A stretch of 64,000 nt of DNA from Flavobacteriales bacterium UBA3364 (GCA_002360495.1 DEQO01000125.1:1-64000); one strand, 5' to 3'; positions 34,165-43,636 are shown, counted from the stretch's first letter. Translations and numbers: made by a program. Notes: a model not told the origin generated them from the sequence alone.

Positions 34165-35139
34165 CTACTCCTTGACCAGGTTGTAGAGTTCCTTCAGGTC
34201 GGGGATCAGGACCACGTCGATGCGGCGGTTCTTGGCTTTGTCCGATGGGTCCACCGGAACGTATTCGCCACGGCCAGCCGCTGTGATGCGGACCGGATCG
34301 GTCTTGCTGGTCTCCTGGATGATCCTGACCACGCTTGTCGCACGCATGACGCTGAGATCCCAGTTGTCCTTGTAGGCGCTTCCGCCGGCGATCTTGTCGG
34401 TATCGGTGTGGCCTTCGACCAGGATGCTGAGGTCCTTTTCGTTCTCGATGGCCTTGGCCAATTTGCCGATGGCTTCGCGGCCCTTGGCGTCCACAGTGGC
34501 GCTACCGCTCGGGAAGAGCAGCTTGTTGTCCATGCTCACATAGATCCGTCCGTTGCGTTGCTCCACGGTCAACCCTTTGCCCTCAAACCCGGACAGGGCC
34601 TGGCTCACCCGGTCCTTCAGGCTCTTCATGGCGGCATCCTTCGCGGCGATCTGTTCCTGCAGTTCAGCCAGTTTGGCTTCACGATCCACCAGCGCCGCTT
34701 GCTTTTCCCCGATGCTGATGGCCAGGGCGTTCAGTGAATCCTCCTTGTTCTGCAGGTCCAATCGCGTCGCTTCAAGGTCCGTGAGCAGTTTGCGGTTCTC
34801 GCCGCTCGCCCCGGTCAACAAGGCGTTGTACTTCTCCAGAAGCTCGTCGTTCAACCCATTGATCTTGTCGTATTGTTTGGTCATCTGACGAAGCGATGTA
34901 CCAAGAACGGTGGTATCGCGCTCCAACTCACCGTTCCGCTTCTTGCACTCGGCCAAGCTCCCGCTCATCTCATCCATGCTGGTCTTGGCCTCCAAAGCCT
35001 GTGCCTTTGCGGCATCGGTCTCCGCTTGCAGGCTTCTGGCCCGTTGGTCGGCCTCCTCGTACTTGCGGGCGGGCACACAAGCAACGAACAACAGGCTGAG
35101 GAGAACAGGGGCCAGGGCCCAGGGTGAGGGTCGGTGCAT
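34165..35139 (-). CDS. OmpA family lipoprotein with coiled coil
   Basis: A 324-aa protein. The lipoprotein signal MHRPSPWALAPVLLSLLFVA is followed by Cys21 (VACVPARKYEE). Residues about 25-190 form a long coiled coil (RARSLQAETDAAKAQALEAK, LLTDLEATRLDLQNKEDSLN, REAKLAELQEQIAAKDAAMK). The C-terminal OmpA/MotB domain (about 200-320) binds peptidoglycan: KLLFPSGSATVDAKGREAIG, then ILVEGHTDTDKIAGG, SVMRATSVVRII, and AAGRGEYVPVDPSDKAKNRR IDVVL. It probably links the outer membrane to the cell wall. It is divergent from the 35234 gene; a -7-like CACCTTTG lies at 35172-35165. Confidence 0.93.
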   Translation of the reverse strand: MHRPSPWALAPVLLSLLFVACVPARKYEEADQRARSLQAETDAAKAQALEAKTSMDEMSGSLAECKKRNGELERDTTVLGTSLRQMTKQYDKINGLNDELLEKYNALLTGASGENRKLLTDLEATRLDLQNKEDSLNALAISIGEKQAALVDREAKLAELQEQIAAKDAAMKSLKDRVSQALSGFEGKGLTVEQRNGRIYVSMDNKLLFPSGSATVDAKGREAIGKLAKAIENEKDLSILVEGHTDTDKIAGGSAYKDNWDLSVMRATSVVRIIQETSKTDPVRITAAGRGEYVPVDPSDKAKNRRIDVVLIPDLKELYNLVKE

Positions 35140-35185
35140 TGGTGTGACGTTTGCTTGGAGACGTCAAAGGTGGGTCCTGTCACAC

Positions 35186-35216
35186 TTGAAGCCCCGGCCG
35201 GGCAACAATAATTTTG
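35186..35216 (+). promoter_or_regulatory. Promoter of the 35234 gene
   Basis: TTG (35186-35188), a 20-base spacer, then TAATTTTG (35209-35216), an exact -7 element. The ATG at 35234 follows after 17 bases. Confidence 0.55.
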
Positions 35217-35233
35217 AACAAGCCGTTCCAAGG

Positions 35234-35971
35234 ATGAACATGCACGCAGGCGCATATACCGGGTTACCGAAGGATTGGCTGTACTCCCCGTCCATCGACC
35301 TTGAGATGAAGCAGTACACGCTGCTCGGCTTCCTGCAACGGGTGAAGGCCCGGTTCGCGGAACGGAAACTCTACCCCTACCTCGAACATGTTCAATCCCA
35401 TATGGAGGAGTTGCTCCATCTGCAACGCTCCAAGGAACAATTGGCACGCAGTCTTGGTGGACCATTGACAGGATTCGACCCAACGACCGGGGAGGCGGTC
35501 CATGAAAGACCGCAGGATGGTGCGCTGCTCAGGGTGATCGACGATGTGGTGGACTTCGCAGTACCTGGATTGATGCAGGTCCAGAACGAGGGGCTCGGAT
35601 TGCGCACTGAACTCGAACAGCACATCCGGTTCGGTCCGGTCGGTCTACAGCCCTTACACATCTCCGAAGGCTGGATCTTGCTGCGTACCGGGCATGGCAC
35701 GCGGGTCTATGGCTACTCCATTCCCCTGCTGTTGGACCCGAGGGCCGAGTTCCACCATCGCAGCGTGTTCACACGGTACGTGACGACATATACAGCAGGG
35801 ATCACCTGCACGTACGAACACATGAAAGCGGAGCTCATCCACCAGCATCCGTTGCTTCCGAACCCGGCGACCTTCGTGGTGGAAACGGACCTCGACCTGC
35901 CATACGTGGAAACCTTCGTACCGCTGGCCAAGCGGCTGGTGCATGCGCACGTTTCAGGACGACCTCATTGA
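35234..35971 (+). CDS. Conserved-looking protein of unknown function
   Basis: A 245-aa protein starting MNMHAGAYTGLPKDWLYSPS. The frame is open far upstream, but the promoter at 35186-35216 fixes this start. It contains IDLEMKQYTLLGFLQRVKAR, then FAERKLYPYLEHVQSHMEEL, and a second half EGWILLRTGHGTRVYGYSIP, then HRSVFTRYVTTYTAGITCTY. There is no signal peptide or membrane segment. The look (a host of conserved aromatic residues and a regular fold) suggests a genuine Bacteroidota protein, but I cannot name a family. It converges on the solute-binding protein gene, overlapping by seven bases. Confidence 0.75.
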   Translation: MNMHAGAYTGLPKDWLYSPSIDLEMKQYTLLGFLQRVKARFAERKLYPYLEHVQSHMEELLHLQRSKEQLARSLGGPLTGFDPTTGEAVHERPQDGALLRVIDDVVDFAVPGLMQVQNEGLGLRTELEQHIRFGPVGLQPLHISEGWILLRTGHGTRVYGYSIPLLLDPRAEFHHRSVFTRYVTTYTAGITCTYEHMKAELIHQHPLLPNPATFVVETDLDLPYVETFVPLAKRLVHAHVSGRPH

Positions 35972-37668
35972 CCCTTGCGGGCGGCGGGGTCGAACCACAC
36001 CCCGCGGAGATCGCGATACTCCATGCCATTGATCGGCAGGTCCCGGACCCATGGTTGCAGCAAACGCACCGACCGTTCGTGATAGAGCGGCACTACGGCC
36101 ATGTCATCCATCAGCTGTTTCTCCGCGCCTGCCAACAGGGCCATGCGCACGGGCCTATCCGCCGTACTCAAAGCCGCAGCGTAGAGCGAATCGAAACGTG
36201 CGTTGCGGTAGCGCGTGCTGTTCAGGTAGGACGGGGTCGCTGTATCCACCGGAACGCTCTTCCCATAGAACAACGCGAGGAAGTTCTCCGGATCGGGATG
36301 GTCCACGATCCACCCCTCACGCCAGAACTGTGCACGACCCATGCGCACACGTTCGTAATGTTGCTCGGCCGGTAGCACGGAGGTGATCACCCGCACACCG
36401 AGGTTCCGCTCCAACATGGACTGGACGATGCCGGCAACGCGCACATAGCCGAATCCGTCGTTGTTCACTTGCAGGTATGCGGTCGGCAGGCCCTTGCCGC
36501 CCGGATGGCCAGCCTCGGCCAACAGTTCGCGTGCACCATCCGGATCGTACGTCGTAGGGGGTATGGTGTCGTACGGATAGGTGTCGAAGCCAGGGGCGAC
36601 GACCCCGCGGCTCGCGGCCACCGCCAGTCCGTTGAGCACGCTGTCCACGATCACCTGCCGGTCTATGGACATGGAGAACGCCCTGCGGACCCGGACGTCA
36701 TCGAACGGAGGTTGACGCATATTGAAGCCATAGAACTGGATCGTGAGGCCCGGGATCGTCTGCACCTGGAAACCGGTGCTGCTGGTCTTCAGGAAGTCGG
36801 TGCGCTCAACTGGAAGCTCGTAGATCACACTCAGGTGGCCCTTCGCGAATTCGTCCAACTCCTGGTTCTTGTCCTTGATGAAAGTGTACCGCATGGCATC
36901 AAGGAACGGATACGGGTTGCCCAGTTCGTCCTTCCCCCAATACACCGGATTCCGTTCCAACACAAGTACCTCGCCCTTCGTCCAACTTTTCAGCCTGAAC
37001 GGTCCTGTGCCCACCGGATGCCAGAGGGCTTCGGCTCCGTGGTGTGCCACCAGCTCCTTCGGGAAGATCCAACATCCTTGGTGCGCCAGTACTTGCAGAA
37101 AACTGGGCCATGGAGCGGTCAGTGTGATGCGAACGGTGAACGGATCGATCGCTTCGATGCCTTTCACCCCGGGTCCTGCCTCTCCCTTTGCGGTGGCCGC
37201 ATACTGGGTATTCGCCCCCAGGACACGGTCCTGGAACAACCAGAACATCTGGTTCATCTCGCTGAAGGAGCACAATGCGGTGAAGCTCTCCACAACGTCC
37301 TGCGCTGTGAACGCACGACCGGCACCGTCCGCGAAGCATGTGTCATCGTGGAACCGCACACCCTGCTGCAGCGTGAAGGTGTACACCGTCCCCGTCGGAT
37401 CGATCGTCCACGAAGCCGCCAGCGAAGGCTGCAAGGAAAGATCGTTCTGATCGAAGCGCACCAATCCTTCATAGACCTGGGCCGCTATCCGATGCGCAGC
37501 GGCCTGCTCCAGACCAAGGGGGAACAGCCCACGCAATTCCTCGGTCTCGTTCGCGTTGAAGACCCCTCCGTAGTGCTTTCCACCGGCCCCTTCACGGTCC
37601 CTGGTCCTCTCCGGCGTGGAGCATGTCGCGAACAGGACCGATAGGCACAGAACAACGAATACGCGCAT
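35965..37668 (-). CDS. Family 5 extracellular solute-binding lipoprotein (peptide/nickel type)
   Basis: A 567-aa lipoprotein. The chosen start gives MRVFVVLCLSVLFATCSTPE with lipobox LFATC (Cys16); the frame is open upstream to 37836. Family 5 markers are RIAAQVYEGLVRFDQNDLSL, then QPSLAASWTIDPTGTVYTFT, LQQGVRFHDDTCFADGAGRA, HPVGTGPFRLKSWTKGEVLV, VRRAFSMSIDRQVIVDSVLN and REGWIVDHPDPENFLALFYG. It binds oligopeptides or similar ligands at the periplasmic side. No permease or ATPase genes are nearby, so its transporter partner is encoded elsewhere or it acts alone. TACATTTG at 37703-37696 is a likely -7 element. Confidence 0.93.
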   Translation of the reverse strand: MRVFVVLCLSVLFATCSTPERTRDREGAGGKHYGGVFNANETEELRGLFPLGLEQAAAHRIAAQVYEGLVRFDQNDLSLQPSLAASWTIDPTGTVYTFTLQQGVRFHDDTCFADGAGRAFTAQDVVESFTALCSFSEMNQMFWLFQDRVLGANTQYAATAKGEAGPGVKGIEAIDPFTVRITLTAPWPSFLQVLAHQGCWIFPKELVAHHGAEALWHPVGTGPFRLKSWTKGEVLVLERNPVYWGKDELGNPYPFLDAMRYTFIKDKNQELDEFAKGHLSVIYELPVERTDFLKTSSTGFQVQTIPGLTIQFYGFNMRQPPFDDVRVRRAFSMSIDRQVIVDSVLNGLAVAASRGVVAPGFDTYPYDTIPPTTYDPDGARELLAEAGHPGGKGLPTAYLQVNNDGFGYVRVAGIVQSMLERNLGVRVITSVLPAEQHYERVRMGRAQFWREGWIVDHPDPENFLALFYGKSVPVDTATPSYLNSTRYRNARFDSLYAAALSTADRPVRMALLAGAEKQLMDDMAVVPLYHERSVRLLQPWVRDLPINGMEYRDLRGVWFDPAARKGQ

Positions 37669-37695
37669 TGCGGATGGCCGGTTTTCCGGGCCGGT

Positions 37696-37703
37696 CAAAT
37701 GTA
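37696..37703 (-). promoter_or_regulatory. Candidate -7 element of the solute-binding protein gene
   Basis: The minus strand reads TACATTTG, an exact TAnnTTTG, 27 bases before the start codon at 37668. No -33 TTG at standard spacing is visible. Confidence 0.4.
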
Positions 37704-37810
37704 TCCGGGGGCGCAACGATCCTTCCGAGAGGTCCAATGCCGCCATCAACAGCCCATTGGTGATAGGCCGCCTAGGAGCCGATGGGATACTTTTCGGACG
37801 AAGTCCCCGT

Positions 37811-40800
37811 ATGCCAAACGTGTACACCGGTCGCACGACCGCTGAACTGCCCTTGCGGGGGCGTTGCGGCGGATCCCATTGGATGATGGGGATGGCATTG
37901 CTGGCCCTGGCCGTTCCTTCGCGGATGATCGGTCAATCGGGCAATGCCTCCAACCTGCGCGGACATTGGATACCCCTGGTCGCGGATACCGTTACACTCG
38001 ATACGCTGAGCATCGTTCCTGGAAGTGTTCACCTTTTTGCCGAGGGCCTTCCGGTACACGCCATGCAGTACGACCTTGATCCGTTCACGGCGCGCCTGAT
38101 CTGGAAAGAGCGGCCGGTGGCGGATTCCGTATGGGTGCGCTACCGCGTCATGCCGATCGCCTTCACCCGGATACACAGGAACAAAGACCCGGATAGACTG
38201 ACCACACCCAGTGGCGACCGGACCGACCCGTTCAAGTATGAGCCACCGAAACAGGAGGAGGACCTGCTCGGCACACAGGGACTGAACAAGAGCGGAAGTA
38301 TTTCGCGCGGCGTGCTCTTCGGCAACAATCAGGACCTTGCGGTGAACTCCACGCTGAACTTGGAACTCAGTGGTCGGCTCACCGACCGGATCCAGGTGTT
38401 GGCCAGCGTCACGGACAACAATATCCCGATACAGGCCGGTGGGAACACGTTGGAACTACAGGACTTCGACCAGGTCTTCATCAAGCTTTTCGAGGATGAC
38501 GAGCAGAAGGGATGGTCCTTGATCGCCGGTGATTTCGTGCTGCAACGACCGAAGAGCCATTTCCTCACCTACCTGAAAAAGACCAAGGGGCTCAGCTTCG
38601 AGACGCCGATCCCCTACGGAGCGCACACCAATGGACGCATCGGGGCGAGTGTGGCCATCAGCAAGGGCAAGTTCGCACGCAATACGATCCAAGGGATAGA
38701 AGGCGTGCAAGGGCCGTACCGCTTGAAGGGGAACGACAGTGGGTCCATCATCATCGTGCTGTCCGGTACGGAGCGCGTTTTCATCGACGGACAGTTGCTC
38801 GTGCGCGGACAGGAGAACGACTATGTGATCGACTACAACACCGCCGAGGTCACCTTCACTGCACGCAGGCTGATCACCAAGGACCGCCGCATCGCGATCG
38901 AATTCCAATACTCCGACAAGAACTATGCGCGATCCCTGGTGCGACTGGACCACGCGCTGGAGTTCGAACACAGCACTCTTCGTTTCGATCTCTACAGCGA
39001 ACAGGACCATCGCAACCAACCCCTGCAGCAACAGTTGAGCGAAGAGGAAAGGGCCGTGCTCCGAGAGGCAGGTGATGACCCGTTGGCCGCGACGGTGCCC
39101 GGCGCGGACAGCACCGGCTACGTGGATGATCAAGTGCTCTATTTCCGTTCGGATTCGCTCGGCTACGATCCGGTATTCGTTTACAACACCAACCCCGACT
39201 CCGCACTTTGGAGGGTCACCTTCACGCAGATCGGCAGCGGGCAGGGCGATTATGTGCAGCAGGAGTTCACGCCGAACGGGCGGGTGTTCCGCTGGGTGGC
39301 ACCGGACACCGTGAACGGCGTGCTGATCCACAAAGGGGACTACGCCCCCTTGCGGGTGTTGATCCCCCCGCGTAACCAGCAGCTGATCACGTTGGGGTAT
39401 GACCTGCATCCCACGGACCGCACCTCGGCCACCGTGGAACTGGCGTACAGCAGACTGGACCAGAACACGTTCAGCGATCTGGACAGCAATGATGATCAAG
39501 GCCTCGGTATCATGACGCGAATGGAGCACGCCATTCCGATCGGTGAGAAGGACACCACCCTGCAACTCGTCCTTGGAGGCGAAGCCGAAGCGATCAGCAA
39601 AGACTTTCGTTTCGTGGAACGCTATAGGGCAGTGGAGTTCGACCGCAACTGGAACATCCTGGGGCTGACCTTGCCGGGCGATCAATTGTTGGCCGGAGCG
39701 AGCGTGGGCCTGCGCAGCAACCGCTTCGGCCGCATCGGCTATGGGCTCGGCACCTTCCAGATCACCGATGCGTACCGCGGATGGAAACAGGACCTGATCA
39801 GTGAAGTGCGTACGAAACGCACGGAGGTCGTGGGCACTGCAAGCTGGCTGGTAACGGCGAACCAGCGCACCACCGATTTCCTGCGCCATAAGGGTCAGGC
39901 GAGGGAACACTTCAAGGGCGTCAGCATCGGCCTGAAGGATGAACACGAACGAAACCTCTTCCGGACGGACACCTCGGATGCCCTGATCCCAGGGAGCTAC
40001 GAATTCCATGAATGGGAGGCCTTCGTCCAAAGCCCGGACACGTTCAAGAACAAATGGCGCATCGCCGGGGGGCAACGGTGGGACAAGGCCTTACGCACAG
40101 GACTGCTGACCGAGAGCGCGCGAGCCACCTCGTACAGTTTCGGTCTGGACCTGGCGCGTGATCCGCGGAGGCGTTTGAACACCACGTTCACCTACCGCAG
40201 ACTTGACATTCCCGACAGCACGCTCACCTCACAGAAGCCGGAGAATACCTACCTGGCACGCATCGATCACGACCTTTCAGTGCTCAAGGGTGCTGCAGTG
40301 TTCGATCTGTTCTACGAGTTCGGCTCCGGCCTGGAACAGCGGCGTGAATACATCTATATCCTGGTGCCGGCCGGCCAAGGCCTGTACGTGTGGATCGACT
40401 ACAATGGCAACGGCGTAAAGGAATTGAACGAATTCGAACTCGCCAATTTCAGCTACGAGGCCAACTACCAGCGCGTATTCGTGCCGAGCAACAATTACGT
40501 CCGGATCTTCAGCAACCAGTTCAGCACGTCGTTGGACCTGCGGCCTGCCGTGCTTTGGGCCGATGCCAAGGGTTTCAAGCAATGGCTCGGCAAGTTCTCG
40601 GACATGGCCTCGCTGCGTGTGGACCGCAAGACGGGCGCAAGCGATGTGGGAAAGGCGCTGGACCCGTTCCAACCCGATGTGAACGACTCGAGCTTGACGG
40701 CCTACTCCTCGTCCGCACGCAACACCTTCTTCTATGATCGTACCAGCCGCAAGTGGAGCGTGGACCACACCTGGCAGAACGACCGCAGCCGAAGCTTGCT

Positions 40801-41350
40801 CCTCAACGGATACGAATCCCGTGCGCGCCTCTTCAATACCTTGAGGATCCGTTGGAACACCACCCGCCAATGGACCGCGGACGTGGAAAGTGAGCGGGGA
40901 CGGATAGCGAACGGCTCCGATCTTCTCGTGGGTCGCACCTATTCCATAGACCAACAGGGCCTGAAGCCGAAGGTGACCTGGCAACCGAACACCTCCTTCC
41001 GAACGATAGCATCGTTCAAGTACACCGAAAAGACCAACAGGGATGAGTACGGCGGGGAGCAGGCCATCCTGCAGGACCTCGGTTTCGAGATCCGCTACAA
41101 TACCGCGGGCAAAGGCAGCATTCTGGCCACGGTGAACCGCGTTGCGATCGACTACGATGGGGAGACCAATTCACCCTTGGGCAACGAAATGCTCGCTGGC
41201 CTGAAGATCGGGACCAACATGACCTGGAGCCTGAGCATCCAGCGCAACCTCAGCAACAACCTGCAGGTGGACCTCACCTACAACGGTCGCCGTTCGGATG
41301 GTATACCTGTGGTGCACGTCGGTGGTGCACAGGTGCGGGCGTTCTTCTGA
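37811..41350 (+). CDS. Large predicted outer-membrane beta-barrel protein
   Basis: A 1179-aa protein from the ATG at 37811, giving a long n-region and the hydrophobic MMGMALLALAVPSRMIGQ as signal (an alternative ATG at 37883 starts at that stretch). A -7-like TACTTTTC is at 37788-37795. The mature protein begins SGNASNLRGHWIPLVADTVT. Conserved-looking blocks are KSGSISRGVLFGNNQDLAVN, then LELSGRLTDRIQVLASVTDN and NIPIQAGGNTLELQDFDQVF, followed by long alternating-pattern strands with aromatic ends. I recognise it as a large Bacteroidota outer-membrane barrel type, but no specific function is known to me. It lies divergent from the solute-binding gene and has a terminator after it at 41365-41396. 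Confidence 0.85.
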   Translation: MPNVYTGRTTAELPLRGRCGGSHWMMGMALLALAVPSRMIGQSGNASNLRGHWIPLVADTVTLDTLSIVPGSVHLFAEGLPVHAMQYDLDPFTARLIWKERPVADSVWVRYRVMPIAFTRIHRNKDPDRLTTPSGDRTDPFKYEPPKQEEDLLGTQGLNKSGSISRGVLFGNNQDLAVNSTLNLELSGRLTDRIQVLASVTDNNIPIQAGGNTLELQDFDQVFIKLFEDDEQKGWSLIAGDFVLQRPKSHFLTYLKKTKGLSFETPIPYGAHTNGRIGASVAISKGKFARNTIQGIEGVQGPYRLKGNDSGSIIIVLSGTERVFIDGQLLVRGQENDYVIDYNTAEVTFTARRLITKDRRIAIEFQYSDKNYARSLVRLDHALEFEHSTLRFDLYSEQDHRNQPLQQQLSEEERAVLREAGDDPLAATVPGADSTGYVDDQVLYFRSDSLGYDPVFVYNTNPDSALWRVTFTQIGSGQGDYVQQEFTPNGRVFRWVAPDTVNGVLIHKGDYAPLRVLIPPRNQQLITLGYDLHPTDRTSATVELAYSRLDQNTFSDLDSNDDQGLGIMTRMEHAIPIGEKDTTLQLVLGGEAEAISKDFRFVERYRAVEFDRNWNILGLTLPGDQLLAGASVGLRSNRFGRIGYGLGTFQITDAYRGWKQDLISEVRTKRTEVVGTASWLVTANQRTTDFLRHKGQAREHFKGVSIGLKDEHERNLFRTDTSDALIPGSYEFHEWEAFVQSPDTFKNKWRIAGGQRWDKALRTGLLTESARATSYSFGLDLARDPRRRLNTTFTYRRLDIPDSTLTSQKPENTYLARIDHDLSVLKGAAVFDLFYEFGSGLEQRREYIYILVPAGQGLYVWIDYNGNGVKELNEFELANFSYEANYQRVFVPSNNYVRIFSNQFSTSLDLRPAVLWADAKGFKQWLGKFSDMASLRVDRKTGASDVGKALDPFQPDVNDSSLTAYSSSARNTFFYDRTSRKWSVDHTWQNDRSRSLLLNGYESRARLFNTLRIRWNTTRQWTADVESERGRIANGSDLLVGRTYSIDQQGLKPKVTWQPNTSFRTIASFKYTEKTNRDEYGGEQAILQDLGFEIRYNTAGKGSILATVNRVAIDYDGETNSPLGNEMLAGLKIGTNMTWSLSIQRNLSNNLQVDLTYNGRRSDGIPVVHVGGAQVRAFF

Positions 41351-41364
41351 TCACCCGAAAAAAG

Positions 41365-41396
41365 CAAGCCCCTCCAACAAGTGCTGGAGGGGCTTG
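41365..41396 (-). terminator. Terminator between convergent genes
   Basis: A perfect 12-bp stem CAAGCCCCTCCA / TGGAGGGGCTTG with an 8-base loop. On the minus strand it is followed by CTTTTTTCGGG, so it terminates the leftward gene at 41415-42326; it lies 14 bases after the rightward barrel gene as well. Confidence 0.85.
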
Positions 41397-41414
41397 TGGG
41401 TGCTGCCGGACGGC

Positions 41415-42326
41415 CTACTTCAACTCGAACTTGGATTCGGAAACCTTCGCGCCCGACTCGTAGATCTCCACGATGTACTGGCCGGTGCGCATTTCGCCGG
41501 TCCCGTTCCAAAAGATGCAGGCATCCACTGGCTGGTTCTGATAGTTCACCTCCCGCTTCGCGCTGAACTCCCCTTCCACGCCATTGAACTGGAACCGGTT
41601 GTTCGGGTCGCTTGCCGGAAGCACCGATCCGTCGGGACTGATGACACGCATGTAAAGGACCTTGTCCCCAGCGTCCGTAATGCTGTTCTGGCCCAAGGTG
41701 AAACAGCATTTCACCATTTCGGCCTTCTTCGCCCGGTCGGTATCCACCTGCTTGCCGTTGTTGCGCATGAACAACGCCCCGGCATTGATGGTCGTCGTAT
41801 GCAGGATGGCGCCCTTGGCGATCTTTCCTTCCAGTGCGGCTTTCTCCGTGGTCAGCGCGTCCTTCTGGCCTTTCACTTCGCCCAATTCCTGGGTGATGGT
41901 GACGTTCTGCGCCTGGAGTTGCTGGTTCGCTTGGTTCAGCGAGTCGATCGTGGCCACGTAGCCCTTCATGATCTTCCGCAGTGTTTCGGCCTCTTTCTTC
42001 ACCTTGGCCAGGCTGTAATTGCCACGCTTCACTTGTTCCAAAAGACCTTCGATCTGTTGGCGTTGGGCTTCCATCTCCACGGTCAACTGCTCATTGTCGG
42101 TCTTCAGTGTGTCGTACGAGGCCAGCATGTTCTCCAACATCACGGTGACATTGTCCTTCTCACTGGTGACCGCCGCGACTTGCTGCTGGGTCTGTTCCAC
42201 TTCCTTGTTGCGTTGCATCAGCATCCACAACATCACGACATTGCTCACGAGCAGGAGTACGACGAGCAGGAGCAGGCCGGTGCTGGAGCGGTTCTTCTTT
42301 TCCGTTGAGGGGGTGTTCTGGTCCAT
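41415..42326 (-). CDS. Single-pass membrane protein with coiled coil, unknown
   Basis: A 303-aa protein. After a short charged N-terminus (MDQNTPSTEKKNRSS) there is one membrane segment (TGLLLLVVLLLVSNVVMLWM). Residues about 40-175 form a coiled coil (NKEVEQTQQQVAAVTSEKDN, MEAQRQQIEGLLEQVKRGNY, ITQELGEVKGQKDALTTEKA). A beta-rich C-terminal domain follows (ILHTTTINAGALFMRNNGKQ, then VKCCFTLGQNSITDAGDKVL and TGQYIVEIYESGAKVSESKF). The layout suggests an inner-membrane anchor reaching into the periplasm. It is widespread in type across Bacteroidota, but I know no defined role. Confidence 0.8.
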   Translation of the reverse strand: MDQNTPSTEKKNRSSTGLLLLVVLLLVSNVVMLWMLMQRNKEVEQTQQQVAAVTSEKDNVTVMLENMLASYDTLKTDNEQLTVEMEAQRQQIEGLLEQVKRGNYSLAKVKKEAETLRKIMKGYVATIDSLNQANQQLQAQNVTITQELGEVKGQKDALTTEKAALEGKIAKGAILHTTTINAGALFMRNNGKQVDTDRAKKAEMVKCCFTLGQNSITDAGDKVLYMRVISPDGSVLPASDPNNRFQFNGVEGEFSAKREVNYQNQPVDACIFWNGTGEMRTGQYIVEIYESGAKVSESKFELK

Positions 42327-42412
42327 GGATGTGATCTTGCAGGATCGGTCGGCTAATTTACGGGCCCTTCCCGGGGGCCTATTGGCACAACGTTCCGCTT
42401 ATCAACAAAGTA

Positions 42413-43120
42413 TTGAACCCCTCACGTTCCCCCATATCGTTGTGGGCCAGCGACTTCGCCGCCCTGTTCCTGCCACGCCGCTGTGCGGGGTGCGATGATG
42501 GGCTGATGCGGTTCGAGGAATGCCTTTGTCTGCATTGCGCACATGACCTTCCTCGTACGCGCTTCCACGACGATCCTTTGAACCGTGTCGAGCAGATCTT
42601 CCGGGGCAAGGTGGAGCTCATGGCCGCCAGCTCGTTCCTGCACTTCTCCGCGACGGGCATGGTCCAGCGGATGCTGCATCGCTTGAAGTACCACCATGAC
42701 CGTCAGCTGGGCCTTTACTTGGGCAGGCTTATGGCGGAGGACCTGATGACCAGCCCGCGATTCCAAGGTGTTGACAGCTTCCTTCCCGTACCCCTGCACC
42801 CACGCAAGGAGCACATGCGGGGGTACAACCAAAGCCAGGTGCTCGTGGACGGTATGCGCCAATGTTGGCCCTTGCCCAGTATCGGAAAGGAACTGCTGCG
42901 TGTTGTGCGCACTCCCTCGCAAACAAGACGCAGCCGCCTGGATCGCTGGCTGAACGTGAAGGAGGCCTTCCACCTGCCGGATCCGGTAAAACTCAGTGGC
43001 AAGCACGTACTCATCGTGGACGACGTGGTCACCACCGGGGCCACCCTCGAAGGTTGCGTGAAAGCGCTGTCCGTTGTGCCCGACATCCGTATCAGCCTGT
43101 ACACCGTGGCCTGCGCTTGA
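42413..43120 (+). CDS. ComF family protein (phosphoribosyltransferase fold)
   Basis: A 235-aa protein. The N-terminal zinc-finger-like cysteines (RRCAGCDDGLMRFEECLCLH, then C) and the PRPP motif LIVDDVVTTGATLEGC near the C-terminus define the ComF/GntX family. The middle block VDSFLPVPLHPRKEHMRGYN, then QSQVLVDGM, is also typical. The family is associated with DNA uptake and with an unknown phosphoribosyl reaction. No ATG is available at a family-like position, so TTG 42413 (next TTG nine codons on) is the probable start. It is upstream of the sulfoxide reductase gene, which has its own -7 element. Confidence 0.9.
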   Translation: MNPSRSPISLWASDFAALFLPRRCAGCDDGLMRFEECLCLHCAHDLPRTRFHDDPLNRVEQIFRGKVELMAASSFLHFSATGMVQRMLHRLKYHHDRQLGLYLGRLMAEDLMTSPRFQGVDSFLPVPLHPRKEHMRGYNQSQVLVDGMRQCWPLPSIGKELLRVVRTPSQTRRSRLDRWLNVKEAFHLPDPVKLSGKHVLIVDDVVTTGATLEGCVKALSVVPDIRISLYTVACA

Positions 43121-43131
43121 CCGACGACCGA

Positions 43132-43139
43132 TACCTTTG
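43132..43139 (+). promoter_or_regulatory. -7 element of the methionine sulfoxide reductase gene
   Basis: TACCTTTG, an exact TAnnTTTG, lies 11 bases before the ATG at 43151. It decides the start: transcription would begin at about 43145, after the alternative GTG at 43142. The leader would be about six bases. Confidence 0.5.
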
Positions 43140-43150
43140 CGGTGTTCACG

Positions 43151-43636
43151 ATGCAAGACCCGATCACCCTTCCCCGGACCAAGGACCGTGTCGCCCTTTT
43201 CACGGCGTTGATGCCCCAGGTGCGCGAACTGTTGCATGAGGAGCACGACCCGGTAGCGGCCATGGCCAATGTCACCGCCGCACTGCGCCAGACCTTCGAC
43301 TGGCACTGGATCGGCTTCTACCGTGTGATGGGCGCGGAACTCGTGCTCGGACCGTTCCAAGGTCCTGTGGCCTGCACGCGCATAGGGTTCGGCAAAGGGG
43401 TTTGCGGCACCGCATGGAAGGAAGAGCGCACGCTGATCGTTCCCGATGTGGAGGCATTTCCGGGCCACATCGCCTGCAGTCCGCTTTCACGCTCCGAGAT
43501 CGTGGTCCCGATCCGCGACAGCGATGGTCGCATCGCGGCGGTGTTGGACATAGACAGCATCCACGCTGATGATTTCAGCACGGTGGACGGCCACGCGCTG
43601 GAACTTTTGTGCGAACTGCTGCAACCGTTGTTCTGA
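43151..43636 (+). CDS. msrC: Free methionine-(R)-sulfoxide reductase (GAF domain)
   Basis: A 161-aa cytoplasmic enzyme that reduces free methionine-R-sulfoxide. The GAF domain carries the three catalytic/resolving cysteines of the fRMsr family: Cys75 in GPVACTRIGFG, Cys85 in GKGVCGTAW and Cys109 in FPGHIACSPLSRSE. The opening FDWHWIGFYRV and the end AVLDIDSIHADDFSTVDGHA also match. ATG 43151 is preferred over an upstream GTG because of the promoter. Its stop codon overlaps the next start by one base (TGATG), so the two are cotranscribed. Confidence 0.92.
   Translation: MQDPITLPRTKDRVALFTALMPQVRELLHEEHDPVAAMANVTAALRQTFDWHWIGFYRVMGAELVLGPFQGPVACTRIGFGKGVCGTAWKEERTLIVPDVEAFPGHIACSPLSRSEIVVPIRDSDGRIAAVLDIDSIHADDFSTVDGHALELLCELLQPLF

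Noticed and set aside
38456..40075. A 539-codon minus-strand frame inside the barrel gene
   Set aside because: No signal or motif; composition is that of an antisense shadow.
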